Positions 9,843 to 19,105 of a stretch of DNA of 64,000 bases are shown here, piece after piece. A program made the position numbers and the translations under genes. Numbering within the stretch: the stretch's first letter is position 1; each line of letters begins with the position of its first letter. Under the pieces are notes generated by a model. It searched no databases and was not told the DNA's origin. It was given only the letters and a program-made list of their open reading frames with translations. Origin of the DNA: Serpentinimonas maccroryi (lineage in GTDB: Bacteria > Pseudomonadota > Gammaproteobacteria > Burkholderiales > Burkholderiaceae_C); assembly GCF_000828915.1 (NCBI RefSeq), contig NZ_AP014569.1:868001-932000 (forward strand). The letters are read 5' to 3'.

Positions 9843-12836
9843 TCAGCGGGGTCCGCTGGAACGTGGCAACGCCGCTGCGGGCGGATCGGTGCCGAGCACC
9901 AGATCGACATGATCGAGTTCGCTGGAAGCGAGGGTGCTGAGGTAGGCCTTCAGCCGGTCATCGGTGATGAAATCAGCTGCCGACTGGGCTTCTAAGATCG
10001 CCTTTGGCGTCTGGGGCCGGGCGACCACGTAACCTTGCACGTAATCGACCCCGATTTCGGCCAGCGTTTCCACGGTTTCAAAGTCTTCGGCCCACTCGGC
10101 GATGGTTTTCATGCCCAGGTTTTGCGCCAAGCTGACAATGGCTTCGACGATCGCCACATTGGCCGGGTGGCGGTTCATGTTGACGATGAAGCTGCCGTCG
10201 ATCTTGAGCAAGTCGGCCGGTAGTTCCTTCAGGTAAGAAAACGAGGTGTAGCCGGCCCCGAAGTCGTCCAGCGCCACCTTGGCGCCGGCAGCGCGCACCC
10301 GGTCGATGAAGCGGTGCGTGTTGTCCATATCGTGCAAGGCCACGCTTTCGGTGATCTCTAGGCAGATCCGATGCGCCACACCGCGGTGGCGCTCGAACAT
10401 GGCAAACACGTCGTCGATGAAGCGCTCGTCGTTGAGCGAAGCCCCGCTCAAATTGACGCAAACGAAGCGGTTTTGCGCCAAGGTCTGTTGGTGCTGTTCC
10501 AGCCAAGTCAGGGTCTGGGCCAGCACCCAGCGGTCGATCACGCCCATGCGGCCGGCAATCTCGGCGGCCTGAATCAGGCGCTCGGTCGGTACCTGTTGAT
10601 CGTGTTCATCGTGCATGCGCAGCAAGACTTCAAAGTTGTGCGATCCATGCGGCGTGCGCAAGGACATGATCGGTTGCATTTCCAAATACAGCCCATCGAC
10701 CGTCTGCTGGTTGGCCAGTTGTTCGACCAAGTGCAACTGCGCTTCGTGGTCGCTAAAGATGCCCGAGCAGTGTTCAAACATCATTAAAGTATTGCCCTGC
10801 CCCTTTTTGGCCATGCGACAGGCGTGGTCGGCGGTGGCGATCACGTCTTTGGCTAAGCTCCCCGTGGCGACTTCGATCAAGCCGATGGAGCCGCGCACTT
10901 GGAAGGCACGCTCCCCGACCTGAAAGGCGCTGCCGCCGATTTGGCTCAGGACTTCCCTGCACACAGCCTCGGCCTGCGCCAGCGGGGTGTGCGGCATGAC
11001 GATCAAAAACTCGTCGCCACCGACTCGACCCAGGTGCATGCCCTGGCTCAAGGGGTTTTGAGCACGCTGGCAAACGGCGTGCAACACCGCATCGCCGGCG
11101 GTGTGGCCGTAGAGGTCGTTGATGAGTTTGAAGCGGTCCAAGTCCAAGTAGGCCACAGCCAGCGGTTGGCCGCGAGCCAAGTCGGTAAGGCCAGCATTCA
11201 AAACTTGCTCGATGCCGCGCCGGTTCAGCACCTTGGTCAAGGTATCGTGGTGCGCCAAAAACCTTAGGTGTTCGGTGGCCTGGGCCTTTTCGGTGATGTC
11301 TTGCAGCGTGCATTCGATTTTGTCCCCAGCCAAAGCAGCGCGCACCTGAAAGCGGCGCGCCGGCTCAGGCTCGGTCTGGTGCAACAACTCGAGCTCGGCG
11401 GTGCCATGGCTGCGCGTCTGCTCCAGCAGGGCGTTCCAGTGGGCGGGGCCAAAGCGTTGTGGCCAGGTTTGTGCGCGCAAGCCGTCTTCGGTCGCGCCCA
11501 GCATGTGTTGCAGGGCCGGGTTGGCGCTGCTCAATCGGCCCTGCAGGTCGAGTGTGAACAGGCCGATCGGCAGCACCTCGTAGGTGTGTTGCAGCTCAGC
11601 CTGCGCCGCCAGCCGTTGTTGCTGGGCCAAGCGAATTTGCTCGGCGATCGCCAGGGAGGCCAGCAGGCTGGAGGCCAGCGCGGCAGTCACGCTGTTGAAT
11701 GCCCACAGAAGTCCCTTGAGGCCCAGTGCTGCAGCTGCAACTTCTAGCAAGCTCGCAAGCAGCACAACCGATATCGCGGCGGCATACCAGGCCGCTACTC
11801 TGGAGTGGTTGCGCAGAAAGATTTTGGCAAGAAGAAAAAGCAAAGCCAGCAAGCTCAAGCCAGAGCACACCCAAATGATGGGCAGAAATTGCGCGTAAGG
11901 CAGGCCGACGGCCAACAAAAGCAAGGGCAAGCAGCTCCATTTGATGGCGGTGCTCAGGTAGGCATGACCAATTTGCGCCAATTCATCCCGCATCAGCGAC
12001 ACAAACAGGGTAAAGGTCACCACGTAGTAAAGTGCCAGCGTCAACGGCCGCATGGTTTGCAGCCATTCGTAGGGGATGGTGTGCCCCAGCCACTGCTGAT
12101 CCCAGCCCATCGAGAGCGCGGCCATGCGCAAGTTCACCACCAGCCAGGCCGCAAACAGGACGTAGGTGCGGTTGCGGTTGATCAGGCCAGCGATCAGGGT
12201 AAAGAGCGCCAGCACCAGAATACCGCCGTCGAGCAAGCCCGAGCCACGGTGAAATTGCAATTCGCGCAAGTGCAGTTCGGTGGCATCCCACTGCAAGGCC
12301 ACGATGCGGCCCGGGCCGACCAGTGCGGTTCGGCACAACAAAGAGCTGGCGCCAGCGGGGTCGAAGGCAAAGCCGGCCCGGGCCAGCTGCATGGTTCCCT
12401 GCAGCGGTTCGGAGCGCGAGCCGCTGGCCACTAGGTTCAGGGTGCGGGCATCCCAACAAGCCAGACTGTAGGCGTGGCGTGAGGGGAACTCGATGCGTGC
12501 AGACGGGGGGGGTGCATCCAGGGGTTGCAGCAGCAGCCAAAAAGGCGTCTCATGCAAGTTGCTGTCTTGTTGCTGCACCGGCTCCGGTGCCGCTTGCGTC
12601 AGCCGTTGCAAGGCATCGGAGGCTTGCCACGCACCCTGCGCATCGTGCAGCACCCGAAACTGCAGGACGGTGCCTTGGCCATGGGCGTAATGGCTGTTCC
12701 AGCTCCAGAGCGCCCACAGGGTCAGCAGACCAAACAAAACGGGAAGCCAAACCACTGAGAGCGCCAGCAGCGAACGGTCCAAGCCATGGTTGAGGCGGGA
12801 TGACCAAGCTGCAGACAAGGGTGAAAGTGGGGGCAT
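9843..12836 (-). CDS. 7TM sensor-PAS-GGDEF-EAL bifunctional c-di-GMP protein
   Basis: A 997-residue membrane protein. A first TM lies at about 27–49, a periplasmic region of about 150 residues follows, then seven closely spaced hydrophobic segments at about 205–425 (7TMR-DISM-like). A PAS domain follows (YEVLPIGLFTLDLQGRLSSA near 440), then a GGDEF domain with an intact signature (GRVGGDEFLIV) but no RxxD inhibitory site five residues before it, and an EAL domain (FEVLLRMHDE, VCVNLSG, LEITESVAL, LDDFGAGYTSFSYL, KIDGSF, VQGYVVARP). EAL is EVL, a tolerated variant, while the usual AEGVE loop reads AEWAED. It could be a cyclase, a phosphodiesterase, or switch between them. Extracellular ligand input through the 7TM part is likely. 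Confidence 0.92.
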   Translation of the reverse strand: MPPLSPLSAAWSSRLNHGLDRSLLALSVVWLPVLFGLLTLWALWSWNSHYAHGQGTVLQFRVLHDAQGAWQASDALQRLTQAAPEPVQQQDSNLHETPFWLLLQPLDAPPPSARIEFPSRHAYSLACWDARTLNLVASGSRSEPLQGTMQLARAGFAFDPAGASSLLCRTALVGPGRIVALQWDATELHLRELQFHRGSGLLDGGILVLALFTLIAGLINRNRTYVLFAAWLVVNLRMAALSMGWDQQWLGHTIPYEWLQTMRPLTLALYYVVTFTLFVSLMRDELAQIGHAYLSTAIKWSCLPLLLLAVGLPYAQFLPIIWVCSGLSLLALLFLLAKIFLRNHSRVAAWYAAAISVVLLASLLEVAAAALGLKGLLWAFNSVTAALASSLLASLAIAEQIRLAQQQRLAAQAELQHTYEVLPIGLFTLDLQGRLSSANPALQHMLGATEDGLRAQTWPQRFGPAHWNALLEQTRSHGTAELELLHQTEPEPARRFQVRAALAGDKIECTLQDITEKAQATEHLRFLAHHDTLTKVLNRRGIEQVLNAGLTDLARGQPLAVAYLDLDRFKLINDLYGHTAGDAVLHAVCQRAQNPLSQGMHLGRVGGDEFLIVMPHTPLAQAEAVCREVLSQIGGSAFQVGERAFQVRGSIGLIEVATGSLAKDVIATADHACRMAKKGQGNTLMMFEHCSGIFSDHEAQLHLVEQLANQQTVDGLYLEMQPIMSLRTPHGSHNFEVLLRMHDEHDQQVPTERLIQAAEIAGRMGVIDRWVLAQTLTWLEQHQQTLAQNRFVCVNLSGASLNDERFIDDVFAMFERHRGVAHRICLEITESVALHDMDNTHRFIDRVRAAGAKVALDDFGAGYTSFSYLKELPADLLKIDGSFIVNMNRHPANVAIVEAIVSLAQNLGMKTIAEWAEDFETVETLAEIGVDYVQGYVVARPQTPKAILEAQSAADFITDDRLKAYLSTLASSELDHVDLVLGTDPPAAALPRSSGPR

Positions 12837-12948
12837 AAACTGGGACTGACCCGATGTGCTGTTGGCTCCCTTTTGACGCTGAGCCGGATTATGAGGCCAA
12901 ATTCAGCGCTTTCTGTACATTTTGCGCTTGTGCCACACTCTGCTGCTT

Positions 12949-15237
12949 ATGGATAAACCCGAACTGGCGCAGCAGGCGCTGGCCTGCTACGACCGGCTGT
13001 TGCAGCGCGACCAGCGGCTGCGGCCGCGGCCGGGGCAGCGCCTGATGGCCGAACAAGTGGCGCAGACCTTCAGTCAAGCCGATCTGGGGCCGTTGGAGGC
13101 CTCGCAGGCTTTGCCCGGGGTGGAGCCGCAGCGGGCCTTGGCCGTCATCCAAGCCGGCACCGGGGTGGGCAAATCGCTCGCCTACTGCGCGCCGGCGCTG
13201 GCGCTGGCGCTCGAGCGCAACACGCGCGTGCTCATCAGCACCGCCACCGTGGCCTTGCAAGAGCAACTGGTGCACAAAGACTTGCCGGCCCTGGTGGCGC
13301 AGTTCGAACAGCCCATACGCTACGCCTTGGCCAAGGGCCGCGGCCGCTACGTGTGCAAGCTCAAGCTGGAGCGCCGCTTGGCTGGCTTGGGGGCTGCGCG
13401 GGGCAATGACGCCGCCGCCGACGAGGATTTGCACGAGGACGATTGGTTTCTCGAGGCGCAGCCACCCCAGCCCGGGGGCAGCAGCGACGTGGACACCTTG
13501 CTGGCCCTGCAAGCCGATTTGGCCAGCGGTCGCTGGAGCGGCGACTTCGATGACTTGAGCCAGCCCCCTGCAGGCCTGCTGTGGCAGTCGGTGGCGGTGC
13601 AAGCCAGTTCGTGTGCGGCGCGCCATTGTCCGGTCTATGGCCAGTGCAGCTATTTCGAGCAGCGCAAGGAGTTGGTGGGGGCGCAGGTGATCGTGGTCAA
13701 CCACGACTTGTTGCTCAGCACCTTGGGCTCGCGCACCTTGCCCGATCTGGACAACTGCCTGCTGGTGATCGACGAGGCGCACCACCTGCCGGCGGTGGCC
13801 TTGGAGCAGTTTGCCAGCCGCATGGACTTGAGCCGCTTGGGCTGGATCGAGCGCTTGGCGCAGCGCGCCATGCGCGCCGGCGCCACATTGGGGCTGGCAG
13901 AACTGGCCGGCGTGCACGAACAAGCGGCGGCGCTGCGCCAAGCCATGCAAGAGCTGGCGCGCTGGGTGGTGCAGCAGCATGGCCCCGAGTTGAGCGCGGC
14001 GCCGCGGGAGTCTGCTGGCTTTGGCCTGCTGGGCGCCCATGCAGCGACTCGCCCTGCCGCTGCGGCGGCTTTGGGGGCGGTGCCGGCTGGCTTTACACCC
14101 GAGCGCGTGGCCCGGCTCAGCCAAGGCCAAACCCCCGCTGCGTTGCTGCAGACCTTGGAGGCGCTGCAGCGCAGTTCGGGGGCTTTCATCGACTCGTTGC
14201 GGCTGCTGGCCAAGGCGTTGCGCGCCGAAATGCGCGATCAGCCGCAGCAGTCGCGTCAGCTGGCGACTCTGTACGCCCAGTTGGGCAGCCTGACGCCGCG
14301 CCTCGAGGCCGCGCACGAGACTGCGCGCTTGTTTTTGCAGCAGCCCAGCCTAGGGGACGAACCGGTCGCCAAATGGTTCAGCGTGCAGTCTGCGGGGGCC
14401 GATGCGGCGCTGATGGCGCACGCCAGCCCGACCCTGCCCGGCAGCACCTTGCGCCAGCACCTGTGGGGCTCGGTGCGCGCCGCCGTGCTGACGTCGGCGA
14501 CCTTGAGCAGCGGCGGGCGTTTTGATTATTTTTTGCGCGAGTCTGGGCTGGAGCACGACCCAGACGCTTGCACGCTCGAAGTGCCCAGCCCCTTCGACTT
14601 CAGCCGCCAGGGGCGACTGGTGCTGGGCGGCACCCGCGCCGACCCCAAAGAGGCCAGCGCCTTCAACGCCGAGCTGGTGTGCAGCCTGTTGCAAGATCTG
14701 GCCGCAGTGCGCCACGGGGCGCTGGTGCTGTTTACCTCGCGCCTGCAGATGCGGCTGGCTTGCGAGGCCCTGCCGACGGCCCTGCGCGCGCGGGTGCTGG
14801 TGCAAAACGAGCTGCCACGCCAGCGCCTGCTGCGCTTGCACGCCGAGCGCGTGGCGGCTGGGCAGCCGTCGATCATTTTTGGCATGCAGTCTTTTGGCGA
14901 GGGCCTGGATTTGCCGGGCCGGCTGTGCGAGGACTTGTTCATCACCAAACTGCCCTTTGCCCCGCCCGACGACCCGGTGGGCCAAGCGCGGGCCGAGTGG
15001 CTGCGCGCTGCTGGGCGCGACCCGTTTCAAGAGCTGGTGCTGCCCGCGGCGGCGATCCGACTGGCGCAGTGGGTGGGGCGTGCCATCCGCACCGAAGACG
15101 ACCAAGCGCACGTGGTGTGCTACGACCGGCGCTTGCACCAAAGCAGCTACGGGCGCCAGCTGCTGGCGGGCCTGCCGGGCTTTGAGCGCATCGTGCGCGC
15201 GCCGCTTCAGCCGCTGCCAGAGCCGGCCGAGCGCTAA
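12949..15237 (+). CDS. DinG/XPD-type ATP-dependent DNA helicase
   Basis: A 762-residue superfamily 2 helicase. Walker A (AGTGVGKS) lies at 69–76, DEAH (VIDEAHHLP) near 275, motif VI (WVGRAIRTEDD) near 710. The iron-sulfur domain is inserted after motif I: one Cys near 135 (YVCKLKLE) and three more in SSCAARHCPVYGQCSYF near 222–237, fitting a 4Fe-4S cluster. QSFGEGLDLPG is the conserved motif of DinG-like enzymes, which unwind 5'-to-3' and act on D-loops, R-loops and replication-transcription conflicts. ATG 12949 is chosen over an in-frame TTG nine codons upstream. It is divergent from the GGDEF-EAL gene and convergent with a small membrane protein. Confidence 0.92.
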   Translation: MDKPELAQQALACYDRLLQRDQRLRPRPGQRLMAEQVAQTFSQADLGPLEASQALPGVEPQRALAVIQAGTGVGKSLAYCAPALALALERNTRVLISTATVALQEQLVHKDLPALVAQFEQPIRYALAKGRGRYVCKLKLERRLAGLGAARGNDAAADEDLHEDDWFLEAQPPQPGGSSDVDTLLALQADLASGRWSGDFDDLSQPPAGLLWQSVAVQASSCAARHCPVYGQCSYFEQRKELVGAQVIVVNHDLLLSTLGSRTLPDLDNCLLVIDEAHHLPAVALEQFASRMDLSRLGWIERLAQRAMRAGATLGLAELAGVHEQAAALRQAMQELARWVVQQHGPELSAAPRESAGFGLLGAHAATRPAAAAALGAVPAGFTPERVARLSQGQTPAALLQTLEALQRSSGAFIDSLRLLAKALRAEMRDQPQQSRQLATLYAQLGSLTPRLEAAHETARLFLQQPSLGDEPVAKWFSVQSAGADAALMAHASPTLPGSTLRQHLWGSVRAAVLTSATLSSGGRFDYFLRESGLEHDPDACTLEVPSPFDFSRQGRLVLGGTRADPKEASAFNAELVCSLLQDLAAVRHGALVLFTSRLQMRLACEALPTALRARVLVQNELPRQRLLRLHAERVAAGQPSIIFGMQSFGEGLDLPGRLCEDLFITKLPFAPPDDPVGQARAEWLRAAGRDPFQELVLPAAAIRLAQWVGRAIRTEDDQAHVVCYDRRLHQSSYGRQLLAGLPGFERIVRAPLQPLPEPAER

Positions 15238-15274
15238 CCCGGGCGCTTGCCCCAGCGCACGGGGCGGGAGGGCT

Positions 15275-15706
15275 TTAAGCGCTCGCCGGCGGAAAACGCC
15301 GATACCAAGCGCCATAGACCCAGCAGGCGGCGCAGAACGAAAACGCCCATTCCAGCGTGGCGAACACCACCAGCATGCCCGCCGGCACCATCCACAGCGC
15401 GCTGCCCGAGAGGAACAGCGCCAGCGACACGCTGCTGGCGATGAACAAGATTTTGTTGGCAAACATTTTGGCCCCAGCGTCTTCGAGCTTGCCGGCGCAG
15501 TTGGCGCGCAGCATCAGCGCTTTCCAGAGGTGGTGCGAGGGGCAGCGGTGGTGGCCGAAGAAGCCGCGCACCAAGCCCAAGGCGACCAGCAGCGCCATCA
15601 GCCAAGCGAAATTGAACGCCAACGCCAGCGCGGCGACGGCAAAGGTGAGGAAGGCTTCGAGGCGGATCACGTTGGACCAGACTTGGGGGACGTCGAAACG
15701 CAGCAT
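15275..15706 (-). CDS. DUF4395-like small membrane protein
   Basis: A 143-residue protein with an ideal Shine-Dalgarno (AAGGAG, six bases before ATG 15706). Hydrophobic segments lie at about residues 15–45 and 88–125. A conserved polar loop between them carries a His/Cys cluster (RGFFGHHRCPSHHLWKAL near 47–64), and the C-terminal helix has FCAACWVYG. This arrangement of paired Cys and His in a four-helix membrane protein resembles DUF4395. The motifs could bind metal or heme, or be redox-active, but no function is established. It is convergent with the helicase and divergent from dcd. Confidence 0.75.
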   Translation of the reverse strand: MLRFDVPQVWSNVIRLEAFLTFAVAALALAFNFAWLMALLVALGLVRGFFGHHRCPSHHLWKALMLRANCAGKLEDAGAKMFANKILFIASSVSLALFLSGSALWMVPAGMLVVFATLEWAFSFCAACWVYGAWYRRFPPASA

Positions 15707-15779
15707 GGAATACTCCTTTAAGAAACGGATGGGGGTATTGTAGCGGGTTCTGGCCAGTCGTGCACAGCGGCTGGTGTTG

Positions 15780-15826
15780 GCGACCGGTTTGTGCGACCGG
15801 TTTGGGCGCTGCGGCAGCCCTACAAT
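15780..15826 (+). promoter_or_regulatory. Direct repeat and -10 element upstream of dcd
   Basis: GCGACCGGTTTG occurs at 15780–15791 and 15793–15804 (13-bp period). A TACAAT hexamer follows at 15821–15826, 21 bp before ATG 15848. No clear -35 is present at 17 bp, so the repeat may bind an activator. A mirror-image TACAAT for the divergent DUF4395 gene lies on the minus strand at 15737–15742. Confidence 0.45.
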
Positions 15827-15847
15827 CGCTGCAAACGGAGTGCAGCA

Positions 15848-16414
15848 ATGAGCATCAAGAGCGACAAGTGGATCCGCCGCATGGCCGAACAGCAGGGCAT
15901 GATCGAGCCCTTCGAGCCGGGGCAAGTGCGCCAAGCCGACGGCAAAAAAATCATCAGCTACGGCACCAGCAGCTACGGCTACGACATCCGCTGCGCGCGC
16001 GAGTTCAAGGTCTTTACCAACATCCACAGCACGGTGGTGGACCCGAAAAACTTCGACGCCAAGAGCTTTGTCGATTTCGAGGGCGATTCGTGCATCATCC
16101 CGCCCAACAGTTTTGCGCTGGCGCGCACGCTGGAGTATTTCCGCATTCCGCGCAACGTGCTCACCATCTGCTTGGGCAAGAGCACCTACGCGCGCTGCGG
16201 CATCATCGTCAACGTCACGCCCTTTGAGCCCGAGTGGGAGGGCTTCGTGACGCTGGAGTTTTCCAACACCACGCCGCTGCCGGCCAAGATCTACGCCGGC
16301 GAAGGCTGCGCGCAGGTGCTGTTTTTCGAGAGCGACGAGGTGTGCGAGGTGTCGTACAAAGACCGCGGCGGCAAGTACCAAGGCCAGCACGGGGTGACGC
16401 TGCCGCGCGCCTGA
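15848..16414 (+). CDS. dcd: dCTP deaminase
   Basis: A 188-residue homotrimeric enzyme deaminating dCTP to dUTP, the main route to dTMP in Gram-negative bacteria. Family hallmarks are visible: the N-terminal [26 protein letters not shown] at about 37–50, [11 protein letters not shown] near 80, and the active-site strand [20 protein letters not shown] near 108 with the catalytic Glu in [10 protein letters not shown] near 136. The length is that of the E. coli enzyme. GGAG precedes the ATG. A cupin gene follows 20 bp downstream. Thymidylate synthase, which uses its pathway product, lies about 7.5 kb away. Confidence 0.97.
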   Translation: MSIKSDKWIRRMAEQQGMIEPFEPGQVRQADGKKIISYGTSSYGYDIRCAREFKVFTNIHSTVVDPKNFDAKSFVDFEGDSCIIPPNSFALARTLEYFRIPRNVLTICLGKSTYARCGIIVNVTPFEPEWEGFVTLEFSNTTPLPAKIYAGEGCAQVLFFESDEVCEVSYKDRGGKYQGQHGVTLPRA

Positions 16415-16434
16415 GCGGGTTTGCGGGAAGCACC

Positions 16435-16806
16435 ATGTCCGAGCACGATCTGTTCAGATTCGGCCCACTGCCCAGCGGCGAGCCCGAGCTTTCGCGCCCG
16501 CGCCGCGACCGGCGCATTGCGGGCCTGCCGCTGCGCCAGACTTGGGATTTGCTCGATGCACCGCTGCAAGGCGCGCGCACCTTCAGCACTGGGCTGTGGC
16601 GCTGCGAGGTGGGTGAATGGGCGATCGCTTTCGGCCCGACCGAGCGCGAGGTGTTTACGGTGCTCGAGGGGCGCTGTCGCATCCGGCGCGACGACGGCAG
16701 CCACGTCGAGGCCGGCCCCGGGCAAACCATACACATCCCGCCCGGCTTCACCGGTTCGTTTCAGGTGCTCGAGGCGGTGCTCAAGGTTTATGTGATCGTG
16801 GAGTAG
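16435..16806 (+). CDS. Cupin domain protein (DUF861/Cupin_3-like)
   Basis: A 123-residue single-domain cupin. The beta-barrel signature is EVGEWAIAFGPTEREVFTVLEGRCRI followed by GPGQTIHIPPGFTGSFQVLE, as in the Cupin_3 family that includes ureidoglycine aminohydrolase- and EutQ-like proteins. Of the usual metal-binding His residues, few are present in the first motif, so metal binding is uncertain. It follows dcd by 20 bp and its last 19 bases overlap the 3' end of the convergent tctE gene. No substrate can be inferred. Confidence 0.75.
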   Translation: MSEHDLFRFGPLPSGEPELSRPRRDRRIAGLPLRQTWDLLDAPLQGARTFSTGLWRCEVGEWAIAFGPTEREVFTVLEGRCRIRRDDGSHVEAGPGQTIHIPPGFTGSFQVLEAVLKVYVIVE

Positions 16807-18239
16807 CGCGGCTCGGCCAAGGGCAGCCGCACGCTGGCGCGCAGCCCGACGCAGCGGCCGTGTTCGTCGAGCCGGTTTTGCAGCTCGATCTGCCCGCCCA
16901 GCGTTTGCACGATGCCGTGACAAATGGCCAAACCGAGGCCCGAGCCATGCGGGGCGTGCACCGCAGTGTGAAAGGGCCTAAAGGGGTTGTCGAGCAGATT
17001 CTGCGGCAGGCCGCCGCCGCTGTCGTCGATCGTCAGCTGGGCCGAGCTGGGCTCCGGCCCGGCCTGCAGTTCGATGCGCAGTGAGCCCCCTGGCGGTGAG
17101 TGGCGGATGGCGTTGTGCAGCAGGTTGCGCGCCAGTTCTTTGAGCGACCACTCGTGCGCGCGCACACGCAGCGTAGAGGCGGTGGGATCGAGCTGCAATT
17201 CGAAATCGAGCTGCTTGTCGGCCACCAGCGCGGCCACGTCGAGCGCCACCGCGCGCAGCGCCTCGGCCCACGCCACCACCGGCACGTCGGCTTGGATGCG
17301 CAGCTGTTCGATCTTGGCCAGCGCCAGCATCTGGTTGGCCATCTCGGTGGCGCCATCGACGGTCTGCATCATCTCGCGCAGCGCCAGATGGGTATCGACG
17401 TCACCGCGCAGGGCCGATTGCAACTGCGTGCGCAACACCGCCAGCGGCGTCTTGATCTGGTGCGAGGTGTCGCGCACGAAGCGCTTTTGGTGTTGCAGCA
17501 GATCGCTCAAGCGCGCCATGTGCTGGTTGGTGGCTTGCAGCAGAGGTTGCAGTTCGGTTGGGGCGGCGGCGCTGTCGAGTGGGCTGAGGTCGTTTTCCGG
17601 CCGTGCCGCCAAGGCGGCGCTGAGCCGGCGCACCGGCAGCGTGGCGCGCTGCACCACCACGAACACCACCAGACCGATCAGGGCGATCAACAGGCTTTGG
17701 CGCCAGAGGGTGTCGAGCAAAATCTGGCGCGCCAGGGTTTGGCGCAGCTCCAGCGTTTCGGCCACTTGGATGGTGGCCATGCCCAGCCCGTACACCCCGG
17801 CCACCGGTTGCAACAACACCGCCACGCGCACCGGTTCGCCTTGGTAGTGGTCGTCGTAAAAGTGCACCAGCGCGGCGTACAGGGTGTTGGTGGGCAGCGT
17901 GCCGCGCCAAGGCGGCAGGTCGGCAAAGCCCGCTACCATTTCGCCCGAAAATCCGGTGACGCGGTAGTACAGGCGGCTGCGGTTGTCGGCCTCAAAGGCC
18001 TCCAGCGCCGCGTAGGTGAGCGAACCCAACAGCCGGTGGCCGTGCAGCGCATCGGGCACCACTTCGAGCTGTTCGCCGATGGCTTTGGCGCTGGCCAGCA
18101 GGGTGCGGTCGTAGGCGGTGTCGGCCGCATTCAGGGCCTGTTGGTACAGCACGTAGGCGTTGAGCACCAGAAAAGCCACCACCGGCAACAAAATGCCCAG
18201 CATCAACTGGTTGCGCAGCGAGCGTGGGGGTGATTTCAT
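16788..18239 (-). CDS. tctE: Sensor histidine kinase TctE
   Basis: A 483-residue membrane kinase. TM1 lies at about 14–32 and TM2 near 185–205, flanking a periplasmic sensor domain of about 150 residues. The H-box (FVRDTSHQIKTPLAVLRTQL, His near 258) is followed by the N-box (NLLHNAIRHSP), G1 (DDSGGGLP) and G2 (HGSGLGLAICHGIV) of the ATPase domain. Partner assignment rests on the adjacent response regulator (4-bp ATGA overlap) and the divergent tctCBA transport genes. In related bacteria TctDE senses tricarboxylates such as citrate and turns on tctCBA. Confidence 0.9.
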   Translation of the reverse strand: MKSPPRSLRNQLMLGILLPVVAFLVLNAYVLYQQALNAADTAYDRTLLASAKAIGEQLEVVPDALHGHRLLGSLTYAALEAFEADNRSRLYYRVTGFSGEMVAGFADLPPWRGTLPTNTLYAALVHFYDDHYQGEPVRVAVLLQPVAGVYGLGMATIQVAETLELRQTLARQILLDTLWRQSLLIALIGLVVFVVVQRATLPVRRLSAALAARPENDLSPLDSAAAPTELQPLLQATNQHMARLSDLLQHQKRFVRDTSHQIKTPLAVLRTQLQSALRGDVDTHLALREMMQTVDGATEMANQMLALAKIEQLRIQADVPVVAWAEALRAVALDVAALVADKQLDFELQLDPTASTLRVRAHEWSLKELARNLLHNAIRHSPPGGSLRIELQAGPEPSSAQLTIDDSGGGLPQNLLDNPFRPFHTAVHAPHGSGLGLAICHGIVQTLGGQIELQNRLDEHGRCVGLRASVRLPLAEPRYSTIT

Positions 18240-18931
18240 TCTTGCGCCTTGAGCAGATAGCCTAGGCCGCGCAAGGTCACCAGTTCGACGCCGAGGTGGG
18301 CGATTTTTTTGCGCAGTCTGTACACCACCACCTCGACCGCATCGGGCAGGACTTCATCGGCGTGGGGAAACACCCGCTCCAGCAATTGCTCTTTGGCGAT
18401 AGCGCGCCCCGGGCGTTCGAGCAGGGCGCGCAGCAACGCCAGTTCGCGCGGTGCCAGATCGAGCGCGCGGCCCTCAAAGTACACCGCGCTGCTGTCGGGG
18501 TCGGCGCGCAGCCCGCAAAATGCGGGCCGTGCGCCGGCGTCGGGCGCGCTGCCAGAGTTTGTGGCGCTGCTCTGGCTGCGTCGGTGCAGGGCGTAAATTC
18601 GGGCTTCGAGTTCGTCGAGGTCAAAGGGCTTGGGCAGGTAGTCGTCGGCCCCGGTCTTGAGGCCGAGCACCCGGTCGCCCACGGTGCCGCGGGCGGTGAG
18701 GATGATCACCGGGGCCGCAAAGCCGTTTTGACGCGCCTTTTGCAGCACCTGCAAGCCGTCGAGTCCGGGCAGGGTCAGGTCGAGCAGCACCACATCGGGG
18801 GCGCTGGCGGCCCAAGCGTCCAAGGCCAGGCGGCCGTCGCCGCACAAGGCCACCGCAATGCCGCGCCGCTGCAACGAGCGCTGCAAGCTGGCTTGCATGG
18901 CGGGGTTGTCTTCGATCAGCAGCAGCTTCAT
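18236..18931 (-). CDS. tctD: OmpR-family response regulator TctD
   Basis: A 231-residue two-domain regulator. The receiver domain has the acidic pair IEDN (7–9), phospho-acceptor Asp51 in VVLLDLTLPG, and Lys in YLPKPFD near 102. A Ser/Ala-rich linker leads to a winged-helix DNA-binding domain of the OmpR class (ELALLRALLERPGRAIAKEQ, then VEVVVYRLRKKI and TLRGLGYLL). It heads the tctD–tctE operon, divergent from tctCBA. Direct repeats between the two operons are candidate binding sites. Confidence 0.93.
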   Translation of the reverse strand: MKLLLIEDNPAMQASLQRSLQRRGIAVALCGDGRLALDAWAASAPDVVLLDLTLPGLDGLQVLQKARQNGFAAPVIILTARGTVGDRVLGLKTGADDYLPKPFDLDELEARIYALHRRSQSSATNSGSAPDAGARPAFCGLRADPDSSAVYFEGRALDLAPRELALLRALLERPGRAIAKEQLLERVFPHADEVLPDAVEVVVYRLRKKIAHLGVELVTLRGLGYLLKAQE

Positions 18932-18990
18932 GGTGTCAAGGGATTATCGCCGTCTCGCTGGCGCTCGGGGGTCGGCATGGTTTTGCCACG

Positions 18991-19057
18991 CCATGCAAAT
19001 CCATGCAAAAGCAGGGGATTCAGGGTAAGTACCGATGGTCTTGACAGCGCATTGACA
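18991..19057. promoter_or_regulatory. Paired direct repeats between tctD and tctC
   Basis: Two sets lie in the 174-bp divergent region: CCATGCAAA at 18991–18999 and 19001–19009 (10-bp period), and TTGACAGC at 19041–19048 and 19052–19059 (11-bp period). The second set also contains two TTGACA -35-like hexamers, though no good -10 follows at 17 bp. This is the natural place for TctD operators. Confidence 0.5.
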
Positions 19058-19105
19058 GCCTGCAGGCCGATCATCGAGGCATTCCAAAACCACCGGAGAC
19101 TTGCC

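Noticed and set aside
12889-14316. 475-codon minus-strand frame
   Set aside because: Antisense shadow of the DinG-type helicase with low-complexity composition.
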